Shown piece after piece: positions 38,024 through 46,241 of a stretch of 64,000 nucleotides of DNA. Below the pieces are notes generated by a model. The model was not told where the DNA came from. It did not search any database and worked only from the letters and a program-made list of their open reading frames with translations. The DNA lies in assembly GCF_008369195.1 (NCBI RefSeq), contig NZ_VOBC01000001.1:2046001-2110000 (forward strand), read 5' to 3'. The stretch is from Sporosarcina sp. ANT_H38. Lineage in GTDB: Bacteria > Bacillota > Bacilli > Bacillales_A > Planococcaceae. Numbering within the stretch: position 1 is the first letter of the stretch; each line of letters begins with the position of its first letter. A program made the position numbers and the translations under genes.

Positions 38024-38800
38024 CTAGCCACCTCCAAGAATTAACATCAAGTCCCTCATACTAATCATCATCACTTCAAACAATTTTTTCATCACTTGAA
38101 CCATGACGCCCATCATAATAAACAGAACGATGAAGCTGACACCAATTTTGATTGGGAACCCGACAACAAAAATGTTTAGCTGCGGTACTGCTCTTGCAGT
38201 AATTCCAAGTGCTAGATCTACAAGGAATAATGTCGCAACAATTGGGATAGACATTTGAAAAGCAATTGCAAATGAGGTTGCAAATGTTCGAACGACGAAA
38301 TCTATTAGTCGCTCTTGCCCGAAGGCTGGCCAAAGTTGATCTGCTGAGATGAATTGATAACTATAAAAAATACCATCCAACAGCATGTGATGGCCGTTTA
38401 AGGCGAGTAAAAGAAGAATTGCCAGCGAATTAAAAAATTGGCCAAGGAGTGGAGATTGCGCCCCTGTTTGCGGGTCAATGACGTTTGCAATAGCAAAACC
38501 CATTTGAAAATCAATAAAACCACCGGCAATCTGAATTGCTGACATCACGATAAATGCGATAATTCCAATGAATAATCCCGTTATAGCTTCTTTCACGATA
38601 AGTAAAAGATATGCCCCGTCAATTTCTAAATCTGGTACATCAACTGTATAGACAAGCATCCATGCCAACAAAGCACCAAAAATAATGCGTTGTGTAGTCG
38701 GGATTGCCCGGTATGAGAAAAGTGGAAGCGTTACAAAAAAAGCAGTAACACGAGTAAAGATAAGTAAGTATGCGGCGAATGAAGGTACTATTTCTTCCAT
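38024..38800 (-). CDS. fliR: Flagellar export apparatus protein FliR
   Basis: Membrane component of the FliPQR export gate, 258 residues with six hydrophobic segments. Recognisable parts are LLIFTRVTAFFVTLPLFSYR and GFAIANVIDPQTGAQSPLLGQF (parts), with a hydrophobic C-terminus. It starts 4 bases after fliQ and overlaps the ribosome site of flhB. Confidence 0.96.
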   Translation of the reverse strand: MEEIVPSFAAYLLIFTRVTAFFVTLPLFSYRAIPTTQRIIFGALLAWMLVYTVDVPDLEIDGAYLLLIVKEAITGLFIGIIAFIVMSAIQIAGGFIDFQMGFAIANVIDPQTGAQSPLLGQFFNSLAILLLLALNGHHMLLDGIFYSYQFISADQLWPAFGQERLIDFVVRTFATSFAIAFQMSIPIVATLFLVDLALGITARAVPQLNIFVVGFPIKIGVSFIVLFIMMGVMVQVMKKLFEVMMISMRDLMLILGGG

Positions 38801-38804
38801 TTAA

Positions 38805-39074
38805 TCACCCGACAAACCGTCCAAGATTCTCAAAAATATCCGATGCATACGATGTGACTCTTGCCAGCATCCACGGACCAAAAAACACAATTCCTACCAG
38901 GACAGCCACTATCTTAGGCACGAACGCCAGTGTCTGTTCTTGAATTTGTGTGGTGGCTTGAAAAATACTGACGGCAAGTCCCGACACTAGCGCAAGAATG
39001 AGGAGTGGGCCTGAAGCCAAAAGAATGACCCAGATTGCACGCTCAGCTATCTCTACGACTAATTCCTGTGTCAT
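38805..39074 (-). CDS. fliQ: Flagellar export apparatus protein FliQ
   Basis: An 89-residue protein with two membrane hairpins, part of the FliP5Q4R1 gate. The segment LALVSGLAVSIFQATTQIQEQT and FVPKIVAVLVGIVFFGPWML (parts) are family-specific. It lies 12 bases after fliP. Confidence 0.96.
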   Translation of the reverse strand: MTQELVVEIAERAIWVILLASGPLLILALVSGLAVSIFQATTQIQEQTLAFVPKIVAVLVGIVFFGPWMLARVTSYASDIFENLGRFVG

Positions 39075-39086
39075 TCAAAACCCCTC

Positions 39087-39752
39087 CTAAAAACTTTGCA
39101 ACAATGATTTAATAATGAGATACCATCCATCCACTAAGACAAACAGCAATATTTTAAACGGTAATGAAATCATGACTGGCGGCAACATCATCATCCCCAT
39201 TGACATAAGGATACTCGCAACAATCATGTCGATAACTAAAAATGGGATAAAAATCATAAAACCCATTTGAAAAGCTGTTTTAATTTCACTAAGTGCGAAT
39301 GCGGGAACTAGCATCGTGAGTGAAATATCTTCAAGTGATTCAGGTCTATCTGCTTGGTTATAGCGAAGGAATAAATCTAAATCCTTCTGTCTAGTGTGTT
39401 TGCTCATGAACTCTTTTAACGGGATACTCGCCTGTTCATATGCTTCGTCCAGTGAAATCTCATCAGCAAATAATGGAGTAAGAGCCTTATCATTTACTTG
39501 CTGAAACGTTGGAGCCATAATGAAAAACGTTAAAAAGAGTGCTAGGCCGACAAGCACCTGGTTCGGAGGCATCTGCTGTGTCGCAAGTGCAGTTCTGACA
39601 AATGACAGAACGATGATAATCCTAGCAAAAGAAGTCATTAATATTAGAATAGCTGGTGCTAGAGACAAGACAGTCAGGATGAGCATCATTTTGATAGATG
39701 TTGATACATTTGCTGAATCACTGTCTGCAAAAAACTGGGCAAAATCATTCAT
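39087..39752 (-). CDS. fliP: Flagellar export apparatus protein FliP
   Basis: Core of the export gate, 221 residues with four membrane segments. Signatures include PAILILMTSFARIIIVLSFVR and PPNQVLVGLALFLTFFIMAPT (parts), and LVIDMIVASILMSMGMMMLPP (parts) near the end. The ATG overlaps the end of fliO by 8 bases. Confidence 0.97.
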   Translation of the reverse strand: MNDFAQFFADSDSANVSTSIKMMLILTVLSLAPAILILMTSFARIIIVLSFVRTALATQQMPPNQVLVGLALFLTFFIMAPTFQQVNDKALTPLFADEISLDEAYEQASIPLKEFMSKHTRQKDLDLFLRYNQADRPESLEDISLTMLVPAFALSEIKTAFQMGFMIFIPFLVIDMIVASILMSMGMMMLPPVMISLPFKILLFVLVDGWYLIIKSLLQSF

Positions 39753-40467
39753 CTCGGTTGCGCCCCTTTTCTGTCAACCGGCTGATATGCCGTTTCCTCT
39801 CTTCTTTCATCTCTTCTAGCCTTGATTGAAAAATAGTGCTGAAATCCGTTGACTCTTGCGTTTTCTCGTTCGAGTCGATTTTAGATTTACCCGTTACTTT
39901 AGCGAGAATTTTATTCAGCATCCCAGTTGCTAGTTCCGGACTATCACCCTCATAAAATTCTACTAGCTTGTCTATTTCATCGGGATCCGAAATCTCCTTC
40001 AACAGTCGTATATCGTCTCCAACCCCAATTAAGTAATAGGATTCTCCTATTACGACCAATTGGATTGATTTTTGTTGTCCAAGTGAAATACCACCCATAT
40101 TTTTCATAAGACGATTTTTATCGTAGAGCTTATTTTTCCGATTAACTAATTTCAAGAGTCCGAACAATAACCCGACAACGAAAACTAAAGCGAATAACGT
40201 TTTTATATAGTCCCCCGCCGAAGAACCTACGTCTGCTTTGTCGGTCTGAAGATTAGCAGGTGGTGTTTCTGTTTCTGTTTCTGTTTCTGTTTCTGCCTTT
40301 TTTTCCGTTTTCGAATCAGTTTTCGATTCTTCATTAAACAAATCAGATACAGGTTTATTTAGATCGGAATCAGTGTCTGCAAAGACGGGTGCATATGGTA
40401 ATTGGCTTACTATGAAGACGACTACAATGAGAGCCGACAAATACTTTTGTACAACCGAAAATTTCAT
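39745..40467 (-). CDS. fliO: Flagellar protein FliO (FliZ of Bacillus)
   Basis: Accessory membrane protein that helps FliP assembly. Its 240 residues begin with a signal-anchor (LIVVVFIVSQLPYAPVFA), then an acidic extracellular stretch with a run of five Glu-Thr pairs, a membrane segment (about 90-110) and a basic cytoplasmic domain with GISLGQQKSIQLVVIGESYYL. The layout is that of Bacillus FliZ/FliO. The run of five GTTTCT units at 40265-40294 encodes the repeat. Confidence 0.9.
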   Translation of the reverse strand: MKFSVVQKYLSALIVVVFIVSQLPYAPVFADTDSDLNKPVSDLFNEESKTDSKTEKKAETETETETETPPANLQTDKADVGSSAGDYIKTLFALVFVVGLLFGLLKLVNRKNKLYDKNRLMKNMGGISLGQQKSIQLVVIGESYYLIGVGDDIRLLKEISDPDEIDKLVEFYEGDSPELATGMLNKILAKVTGKSKIDSNEKTQESTDFSTIFQSRLEEMKEERKRHISRLTEKGRNRDE

Positions 40468-40474
40468 CTTTCGA

Positions 40475-40837
40475 TTATCCTAATGCTTTTTCAATTGCTT
40501 CAACAACACGATCTGCCTGGAACGGTTTGACGATAAAGTCTTTTGCGCCAGCTTGAATCGCATCGATTACCATTGCCTGCTGTCCCATTGCTGAACACAT
40601 GATGATTTTTGCAGCAGCGTCTTTTTCTTTAATTGCTTTTAATGCTGCAATTCCATCCATTTCAGGCATTGTAATGTCCATCGTGACAAGATCTGGTTTT
40701 AATTCGAAATACTTTTCAATGGCTTGTACCCCATCTGCTGCTTCACCAACCACTTCGAAATTATTTTTCGTCAAAATATCTTTTATCATCATTCGCATGA
40801 AAGCTGCGTCATCTACTATTAATATACGTCTACTCAT
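40475..40837 (-). CDS. cheY: Chemotaxis response regulator CheY
   Basis: Single-domain receiver, 120 residues. The acidic pair is D9/D10 (LIVDDAAFMR), the phospho-acceptor is D54 (LVTMDITMPEMDG) and the conserved Lys is in FIVKPF. CheY-P binds FliM and FliY at the switch. It lies between fliY and fliO, the typical Firmicutes position. Confidence 0.98.
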   Translation of the reverse strand: MSRRILIVDDAAFMRMMIKDILTKNNFEVVGEAADGVQAIEKYFELKPDLVTMDITMPEMDGIAALKAIKEKDAAAKIIMCSAMGQQAMVIDAIQAGAKDFIVKPFQADRVVEAIEKALG

Positions 40838-40856
40838 TGTTATTACCCCCGTTAAG

Positions 40857-42089
40857 TTATTTTAAATTGTTCAAGCGTTCTACCTGACTTAAAATATCTG
40901 TGATTCGTACTCCGAAGTTTTCGTCTATAACGACAACTTCTCCTTTGGCAATATGGCGGTTGTTTACTAAAATATCAACCGGTTCACCTGCAAGTTTGTC
41001 TAGTTCAATAATGGAACCACTCGACATTTCCAAAATTTCCTTAACGGAACGTTTTGTTCTTCCTAGTTCGACCGTTACTTGTAGCGGAATATCAAGGAGC
41101 ATATTCAAGTTATTAGACTCGGACTTATTTAATGATGGACTTTCAAAGGTTGCAAACTGTGCCTGTTGGACTTGTACATGCGGTTGTTGCGAACGCATCT
41201 GCATCTGCTGTTGCTGCAGATCGGATTGTCCAAAGTGCGAGTCATACATCGGCTGTTGCATCCCTTGACCAAAATCATTTTGCCCGTACGGTTGCTGTGA
41301 CACTTGTTGTTGTGACTGCTGTGGTACTCGAGCTGGTTGTTGGAGTTGTTTCGATGGAGCCATCTCAACAACTGCCGCCGCTTCATCTTCTGCGTCTCCC
41401 CCCATGAGAGAGGCCACTAATTTCTTCCCAAATCCTAGTGGAAGCAGCTGCATGATGTTTGAATCTATAAGTTCACCCACTTTAAGTGCAAATGATACTT
41501 TTATCAATAAATCATCCTGAGGTATAAGATTCCGGCCTTTATCTTCAAGGACATCCATCAAATCAATGGATGGAGGAGAAATATCGACCTTCTTATTGAA
41601 TAAGGTCGACATTGAAGTTGCCGCGGAACCCATCATTTGATTCATCGCTTCCTGAACCGCACTCAAATGAATTTCACCAAGGTCCATATTCGGTTCTAAA
41701 CCATCCCCGCCTAACATGAGGTCCGCAATTATTGCTGCATCACTTTGCTTAATAACGAGTAAGTTCATACCGCTAAGACCTACTGTATAGTCCACCTTAA
41801 CAGCAACGTATGGATGGATAAATTCTTCTTCCAAAGTTTCCTTATCAACAACCGAAATAGTCGGTGTCGTTATTTCAACTTTTTGTCCGAGCAATGCAGA
41901 CAATGCCGTTGCAGAACTGCCGAAAGAAATATTGCCGATTTCACCAAGCGCATCCTTTTCCATATCATCCAAGTAATCCGACGTAACTATTTGTTTGTTG
42001 GTGGAGTCCGCGGGCTCTTCACTCTGCAAAGGTTCTCCACGTAATAATGCTTCAATTTCTTCCTGTGAAAGGATATTATCACTCATCAT
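40857..42089 (-). CDS. fliY: Flagellar motor switch phosphatase FliY
   Basis: Combines a CheC-like CheY-P phosphatase and a FliN switch domain. The N-terminus SDNILSQEEIEALL is the CheY-P-binding peptide shared with FliM. Two active-site helices follow, DALGEIGNISFGSSATALS and SAVQEAMNQMMGSAATSMS, then a Gln-rich linker of about 90 residues and the FliN (SpoA) domain with PLQVTVELGRTKRSVKEIL. The start at the ATG at 42089 is 8 bases after GGAGG in the end of fliM. Confidence 0.96.
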   Translation of the reverse strand: MMSDNILSQEEIEALLRGEPLQSEEPADSTNKQIVTSDYLDDMEKDALGEIGNISFGSSATALSALLGQKVEITTPTISVVDKETLEEEFIHPYVAVKVDYTVGLSGMNLLVIKQSDAAIIADLMLGGDGLEPNMDLGEIHLSAVQEAMNQMMGSAATSMSTLFNKKVDISPPSIDLMDVLEDKGRNLIPQDDLLIKVSFALKVGELIDSNIMQLLPLGFGKKLVASLMGGDAEDEAAAVVEMAPSKQLQQPARVPQQSQQQVSQQPYGQNDFGQGMQQPMYDSHFGQSDLQQQQMQMRSQQPHVQVQQAQFATFESPSLNKSESNNLNMLLDIPLQVTVELGRTKRSVKEILEMSSGSIIELDKLAGEPVDILVNNRHIAKGEVVVIDENFGVRITDILSQVERLNNLK

Positions 42090-43077
42090 CTTCATCCCCT
42101 CCGATCTTTGTATCAATTATCTGAACAGCCATTTGATTTCGCAAATGCCCCGGCTGTGCTGTGAATTTAGGTATATCACCGATTTTCACGATAAGTGGAT
42201 CGTCAATTTTACGATCCAACTTAACGACATCCCCCACTTGAAGGTAAAGGAAATCCTCAATCGTCATATGCCCATTGCCAAGTTCTGCAATGACAGACAA
42301 CGGTGCCTGTTTCAAGCGTTTTTCAAGAACTACACTTTGTTCAAGCGACGGTTCTTTCTTATTCGACTGCATCCAATAACGGACCGATAAGTTTGGAACA
42401 ATTGGCTCTAGAACGACGTGTGGAATACAAATATTAATCATTCCACTTGATTCGCCAATAATAATATTGAACGAAATAACGACGACTGTTTCGTTAGGCG
42501 ATATCATTTGAAGGAATTGAGGATTTACTTCAATCTCCGTCAGGAATGGATCGATATCAATTATTGTTGACCATGCTTCGCGTAAGTTGTCGAAAGAACG
42601 TTCAAATAAGTTTGTCATAATCTTCAATTCAATCTCAGTCAAACTATCGACTTTCCCTGGACTTTCTCCAACTCCACCCATCATGCGATCGAGCATCGTA
42701 TAAGCAATGTTAGGATTCACTTCCATTAGGATATTACCATCCAACGGTGGAACCTCAAAAATATTAATTAATGTCATATTCGGAATCGAGCGGATAAATT
42801 CCTCAAATGGAATCTGATCCACCGAAGCAACATTAATTTGGACATACGTTCGCAGCTGTGCTGAAAAATAAGTCGTTAGCAATCTTGCAAAGTTCTCGTG
42901 AATCCTAGTCAAACTGCGAATCTGGTCTTTTGAAAATCGAAGGGCACGTTTAAAATCATAAACTTTTACTTTCCGAGTTTCATCTTCTTTTTTCATGTCT
43001 TCTGCAGACATTTCCCCTGTTGAAATCGCAGATAATAATGCGTCGATTTCACTCTGAGATAATATATCCCCGGCCAT
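42079..43077 (-). CDS. fliM: Flagellar motor switch protein FliM
   Basis: C-ring component, 332 residues. The N-terminus MAGDILSQSEIDALLSAIS is the CheY-P-binding motif. The middle domain has the GG pair in LDRMMGGVGE, and the C-terminal SpoA domain ends near AVQIIDTKIGGDEDDE. The ATG at 43077 follows GGGAGG; six extra upstream codons are not needed. The end overlaps fliY by 11 bases. Confidence 0.97.
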   Translation of the reverse strand: MAGDILSQSEIDALLSAISTGEMSAEDMKKEDETRKVKVYDFKRALRFSKDQIRSLTRIHENFARLLTTYFSAQLRTYVQINVASVDQIPFEEFIRSIPNMTLINIFEVPPLDGNILMEVNPNIAYTMLDRMMGGVGESPGKVDSLTEIELKIMTNLFERSFDNLREAWSTIIDIDPFLTEIEVNPQFLQMISPNETVVVISFNIIIGESSGMINICIPHVVLEPIVPNLSVRYWMQSNKKEPSLEQSVVLEKRLKQAPLSVIAELGNGHMTIEDFLYLQVGDVVKLDRKIDDPLIVKIGDIPKFTAQPGHLRNQMAVQIIDTKIGGDEDDE

Positions 43078-43095
43078 ATGGTTACCTCCCGGCAT

Positions 43096-43215
43096 CTGAC
43101 TCTAGTACAACTACTTGACAATATTTGTTGAAATAAAGAATTTCATTGAATCCGCTACTGCGCTAGGGGGTGCCTTCGCTGGTTATATAGATATTCATAC
43201 ATTCAACTTAACTAG
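43096..43215. other. fliL-fliM gap with short dispersed motif
   Basis: A 120-base gap inside the operon, where other gaps are mostly under 25 bases. It contains at 43146-43180 the motif shared with 3023-3060 (TTGAATCCGCTACTGCGCTA and on). No gene or terminator is visible. Confidence 0.5.
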
Positions 43216-43641
43216 TTATTGAATAATGTAAGAAACAATATAAACTTTTTGAACTTCCCCATTTTGCATTAACGGGTTCAGTTGTGATTTCAATGCCTCT
43301 TCGAAAGCCTGTTTACCGGCTTTCCCTTCAAGATCTTTCGACGTCATTTCGGAAAGTTCCTGAATAACAATATTTTTTACTTGGAAATCTCTTTTTGCCA
43401 GTTCTTCTCCAGCTTCTTTATTATCTGTCTGGATTTTCAAAGTAATTTTGATAAATTGTTGACCGCCAAGATTCGTTGTAATTTCTTCAATATCAACGGA
43501 AGATTCAATAATTTCATCAATTGTTTGCACTTTTTCTTCATCGCCTTTATTCAACTGCATTACGAGTACAAGACCAACTACGCCGATAAGAGTGATACAA
43601 ACTAGTATGATAAGGGATACTGTCAACACTTTATTCTTCAT
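43216..43641 (-). CDS. fliL: Flagellar basal-body-associated protein FliL
   Basis: Stator-associated membrane protein, 141 residues. One N-terminal membrane segment (VSLIILVCITLIGVVGLVLV) precedes a periplasmic-side domain with FIKITLKIQTDN and the conserved RDFQVKNIVIQELSEMTSKDL (parts). The ATG overlaps the end of swrD and is preceded by GAGGTGTAGAAG. Confidence 0.95.
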   Translation of the reverse strand: MKNKVLTVSLIILVCITLIGVVGLVLVMQLNKGDEEKVQTIDEIIESSVDIEEITTNLGGQQFIKITLKIQTDNKEAGEELAKRDFQVKNIVIQELSEMTSKDLEGKAGKQAFEEALKSQLNPLMQNGEVQKVYIVSYIIQ

Positions 43642-43852
43642 CTTCTACACCTCGTATATGCGGATTTGATAACAACTGGACCGCCTTATAAAATTCGATG
43701 ATGCGGCTGTTCACATCAGCAGCCGTATCAAAGACAACATATTTCGTTCCGGTCGTAAGGGTAATTGTCGTGTCAGGAAATGACTCGACTTTCTCAATGT
43801 ACAGCGCGTTCAATGTAAACTCGGTTTTGTTTAGACGCGTAAGTCGTATCAT
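43631..43852 (-). CDS. swrD: Flagellar motor torque protein SwrD (FlbD/YlzI)
   Basis: A 73-residue FlbD-family protein, starting MIRLTRLNKTEFTLNALYIE and containing the ESFPDTTITLTTG motif. In B. subtilis SwrD raises motor power for swarming; that role is taken from the family. The family start is the ATG at 43852. The ribosome site GGAGGG (43889-43884) is 31 bases away in linear sequence, but a 22-base hairpin lies between, leaving an effective spacing of 9. An upstream ATG within the hairpin loop (43870) is in frame but poorly spaced. Confidence 0.9.
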   Translation of the reverse strand: MIRLTRLNKTEFTLNALYIEKVESFPDTTITLTTGTKYVVFDTAADVNSRIIEFYKAVQLLSNPHIRGVEDEE

Positions 43853-43859
43853 ATGTAAG

Positions 43860-43881
43860 GGGCCAGGCATAGAGCCGGCCC
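43860..43881 (-). promoter_or_regulatory. Hairpin between ribosome site and start codon of swrD
   Basis: GGGCCGG pairs with CTGGCCC (one G-T) around the loop CTCTATGC. The stem lies 2 bases after GGAGGG and 7 bases before the swrD ATG, and it hides an in-frame upstream ATG in its loop. Confidence 0.7.
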
Positions 43882-43935
43882 GACCCTCCTCTTTTAGTGA
43901 AGCTATGTTAGAGTGCCAGATACTGACATCCTATA

Positions 43936-45063
43936 TTATCGTTTTAGATTTACAAGTTCTTGTAAAATTTCATCGGATGTTGTAATGATTCGCGTGTTTG
44001 CTTGGAAACCACGTTGTGCAACGATCATTTCTGTGAATTCTTCAGCAAGGTCGACATTGGACATTTCTAGGAAACCAGATTCCGTTTTGCCGAAACCTTG
44101 ATCGAGCGCAAAACCAGTTACTACCTCACCAGAGTTCGCAGTTTGCCGGAATAAGTTTCCACCCGTTTTCTCAAGTCCACCTGGGTTTGAGAATTTTGCC
44201 ATTTGAATCTGACCTGCTTCTTGAAGCGTTGCTGTATTATCTGACATCACCTTATCGTAAGCGTTTTTAGCTGTATTGTACGGACCTCGAAGTGGGGTTA
44301 AAACTCCTGTAGCTGTGGTTACTGCAGTTGCAGCTGTACCTTTCGCAGTTGTGGCTGTGGCTACAACTGCTTGAGCGGCAGTTACTGCGGCTGCGTCTGC
44401 TGGAACAAGAGCTTGAGCTTTTTTCAAATCAGCATCTGCTTTTTTCAAATCTGCATCTGCTTTTTTCAAATCTGCTTCAGCTACTTTCAAAGCTGCTTCA
44501 GCTTTTTTAAAAGGTGTTTCAATTGGTTCAAATACAAGCTCAGCTGCTGCAATTTTATCTGCACCACCTGGTGGTAGATCTACATAATAAACCGTACCAT
44601 CTTGACCTACTGACATGGATGATGCTGTAGTAGGTATCGTAATTTTGCCCAGTTCACCTTGAACATATCTCCCGTCACCATCGACTATGGCTCCCGTACC
44701 ATCCATGTAGAAGTTCCCTGCTCTTGTATACATAGTTTCATTGCCTTGCATCACTTGGAAAAATCCGTCTCCAGCAACTGCAAGGTCTAATGTATTTCCG
44801 GTAAATTGCGTAGACCCACCTGTATGAAGCGTGTCAATCGCAGCAATTTGTGAGCCAAGTCCTACTTGTTTCGGGTTTACCCCACCGCGTGCATCGCCTG
44901 GTGCAGAAGCTCCTGCCACAGTTTGTGAAATCAAATCTTTAAAAATCGTACGACCTTTTTTGAATCCGTACGTATTAACGTTGGCGATATTATTACCTAG
45001 TACATCTAATTTTGTTTGAAAGTTTCGTAGACCTGAAATTCCTGAATACATTGAGCGTAACAT
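43936..45063 (-). CDS. flgE: Flagellar hook protein FlgE (often labelled FlgG) with coiled-coil insertion
   Basis: Hook structural protein, 375 residues against about 264 in B. subtilis. The N-terminal rod/hook helix MLRSMYSGISGLRNFQTKLD with NNIANVNTYGFKK, and the C-terminal SGFLEMSNVDLAEEFTEMI plus QANTRIITTSDEILQELVNL, are fully conserved. About 110 extra residues (roughly 165-281) interrupt the central domain. They are a Lys/Ala/Asp heptad-like array (ADLKKAD repeated) followed by an Ala/Thr-rich helix-breaking stretch. It follows the TIGR02530-type gene as in many Bacillales. Position after fliK-flgD favours FlgE over FlgG. Confidence 0.93.
   Translation of the reverse strand: MLRSMYSGISGLRNFQTKLDVLGNNIANVNTYGFKKGRTIFKDLISQTVAGASAPGDARGGVNPKQVGLGSQIAAIDTLHTGGSTQFTGNTLDLAVAGDGFFQVMQGNETMYTRAGNFYMDGTGAIVDGDGRYVQGELGKITIPTTASSMSVGQDGTVYYVDLPPGGADKIAAAELVFEPIETPFKKAEAALKVAEADLKKADADLKKADADLKKAQALVPADAAAVTAAQAVVATATTAKGTAATAVTTATGVLTPLRGPYNTAKNAYDKVMSDNTATLQEAGQIQMAKFSNPGGLEKTGGNLFRQTANSGEVVTGFALDQGFGKTESGFLEMSNVDLAEEFTEMIVAQRGFQANTRIITTSDEILQELVNLKR
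44418..44513 (-). repeat. 21-bp in-frame repeats within flgE
   Basis: About four imperfect 21-base units encoding A-D-L-K-K-A-D type heptads lie in the inserted region of the hook gene. The central two units are almost identical in DNA sequence, indicating recent duplication. Confidence 0.8.
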
Positions 45064-45148
45064 TTATAATTTCCCCTCTCGATTTTAAAAAGTGTAACCG
45101 CATCTATCAGTCAACGGTTAGATGGCATCCATAAAGGTCCTGCCAAGT

Positions 45149-45529
45149 TTAACTAAGCACAATTGTGCCATCGATATTTGTAAATAATTGATCTTTCGCT
45201 TCCATTCGATCCATCGCTGTAATGACAGTCGAGTTCTTTGCACTGACGATAAGTGCAGCCTGATCCATTAAGACGAGCGATTCTCTGATTCCCATCTTCT
45301 TCGCCTCGTTCACCTTTTCAGTGACATGTTTCCATTCAGCATCCGATATATGAATGTTCCTTTCGGCCAATCGCTCAGAGGCATGCTTACTAATTTTCAG
45401 TTCAGTAGGCTGTACCGCTTTATTCAGATGTTCAAGAAACGTTTGTTTTGGACTTTGTGTCAACTGTGGTGATTTACTTTGACGTATAAGCGGTTGTGAT
45501 GGGATGCGATGGAGATTTATGTTGTCCAT
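45149..45529 (-). CDS. Flagellar operon protein, TIGR02530/DUF3766-like
   Basis: A 126-residue protein between flgD and flgE. It starts MDNINLHRIPSQPLIRQ, has a disordered Ser/Gln/Pro-rich N-terminal third, and a conserved helical region with ISKHASERLAERNI. It ends with DQAALIVSAKNSTVITAMDR and FTNIDGTIVLS. The family is consistently linked to hook genes, but its biochemical role is not known to me; a hook-assembly or export regulator is a fair inference. The ATG at 45529 follows GGAGTGATAAT. Confidence 0.85.
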   Translation of the reverse strand: MDNINLHRIPSQPLIRQSKSPQLTQSPKQTFLEHLNKAVQPTELKISKHASERLAERNIHISDAEWKHVTEKVNEAKKMGIRESLVLMDQAALIVSAKNSTVITAMDRMEAKDQLFTNIDGTIVLS

Positions 45530-45533
45530 ATTA

Positions 45534-46238
45534 TCACTCCGTTGGTTTTTCTGTTTCTGGTACTTCTTCATCGATTTCGCTTATTGAAGTAAAGTTTTTA
45601 CCGTCAATTCGAGTTCCATCTGCTAAAACGTATTGAAGTTTGCCATCTTTATTCGAAACAGCTACGACTTTACCTATTTTCTCTTCCTTGTCGTCCATAT
45701 AACCTACGAACTTGCCGATAAGCATACTTGCTTCAACGAGGCTGCTCGATCCGCTGGCACTACCCATTACTTCGGAAATATTCCCAGGCGTCAATTCTTT
45801 ACCGTCATCCATAATGAATATAACAGAGCCATTGTCATACTTAAGGGACACAATCTGATTAACTCCTTCATTGATAACAGAATTGCCATCCTCACCTACC
45901 ACTGGATTGCCCGAATCATCTAGCTTAAGTTCATGCCATTTGACATCTTTACCGACAAAATTGTTGTATTGAATCAGTTGAGTCTGGTTTTGGACTTCCG
46001 CGAATTTATCAAATGACTTCGCCAAGTTCATTGTCTGCTCAAGTGACGAGAACTGCGCCATCTGAGCGATGAACTCATTGTCTTTCATCGGATTCGTTGG
46101 GTCCTGATTTTGCAATTGGGTTATAAGCAATTTCATAAAATCATCTTTCCCCAAGGTTCCATCACCAGTTTTACGCTCATCTCGTTGTTTATTGACTAAA
46201 TAATCCGTCGCTGAAACTGCTTTTTGTCCTTCAATCAT
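45534..46238 (-). CDS. flgD: Flagellar hook assembly (capping) protein FlgD
   Basis: Scaffold for hook polymerisation, 234 residues. The N-terminal signature LGKDDFMKLLITQLQNQDPTNPMKDNEFIAQMAQFSSLEQ (in parts) is diagnostic. The C-terminal half has repeated beta-rich segments and ends acidic (ETEKPTE). The ATG at 46238 follows GGAGGCGTGAAAA, 3 bases after fliK. Confidence 0.95.
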   Translation of the reverse strand: MIEGQKAVSATDYLVNKQRDERKTGDGTLGKDDFMKLLITQLQNQDPTNPMKDNEFIAQMAQFSSLEQTMNLAKSFDKFAEVQNQTQLIQYNNFVGKDVKWHELKLDDSGNPVVGEDGNSVINEGVNQIVSLKYDNGSVIFIMDDGKELTPGNISEVMGSASGSSSLVEASMLIGKFVGYMDDKEEKIGKVVAVSNKDGKLQYVLADGTRIDGKNFTSISEIDEEVPETEKPTE

Positions 46239-46241
46239 TTT

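Noticed and set aside
43936..45063. Label of the hook gene as distal rod protein FlgG
   Set aside because: The position after fliK-flgD and the match of both termini to B. subtilis FlgE favour the hook protein; rod and hook genes share end helices, so automated labels often confuse them.
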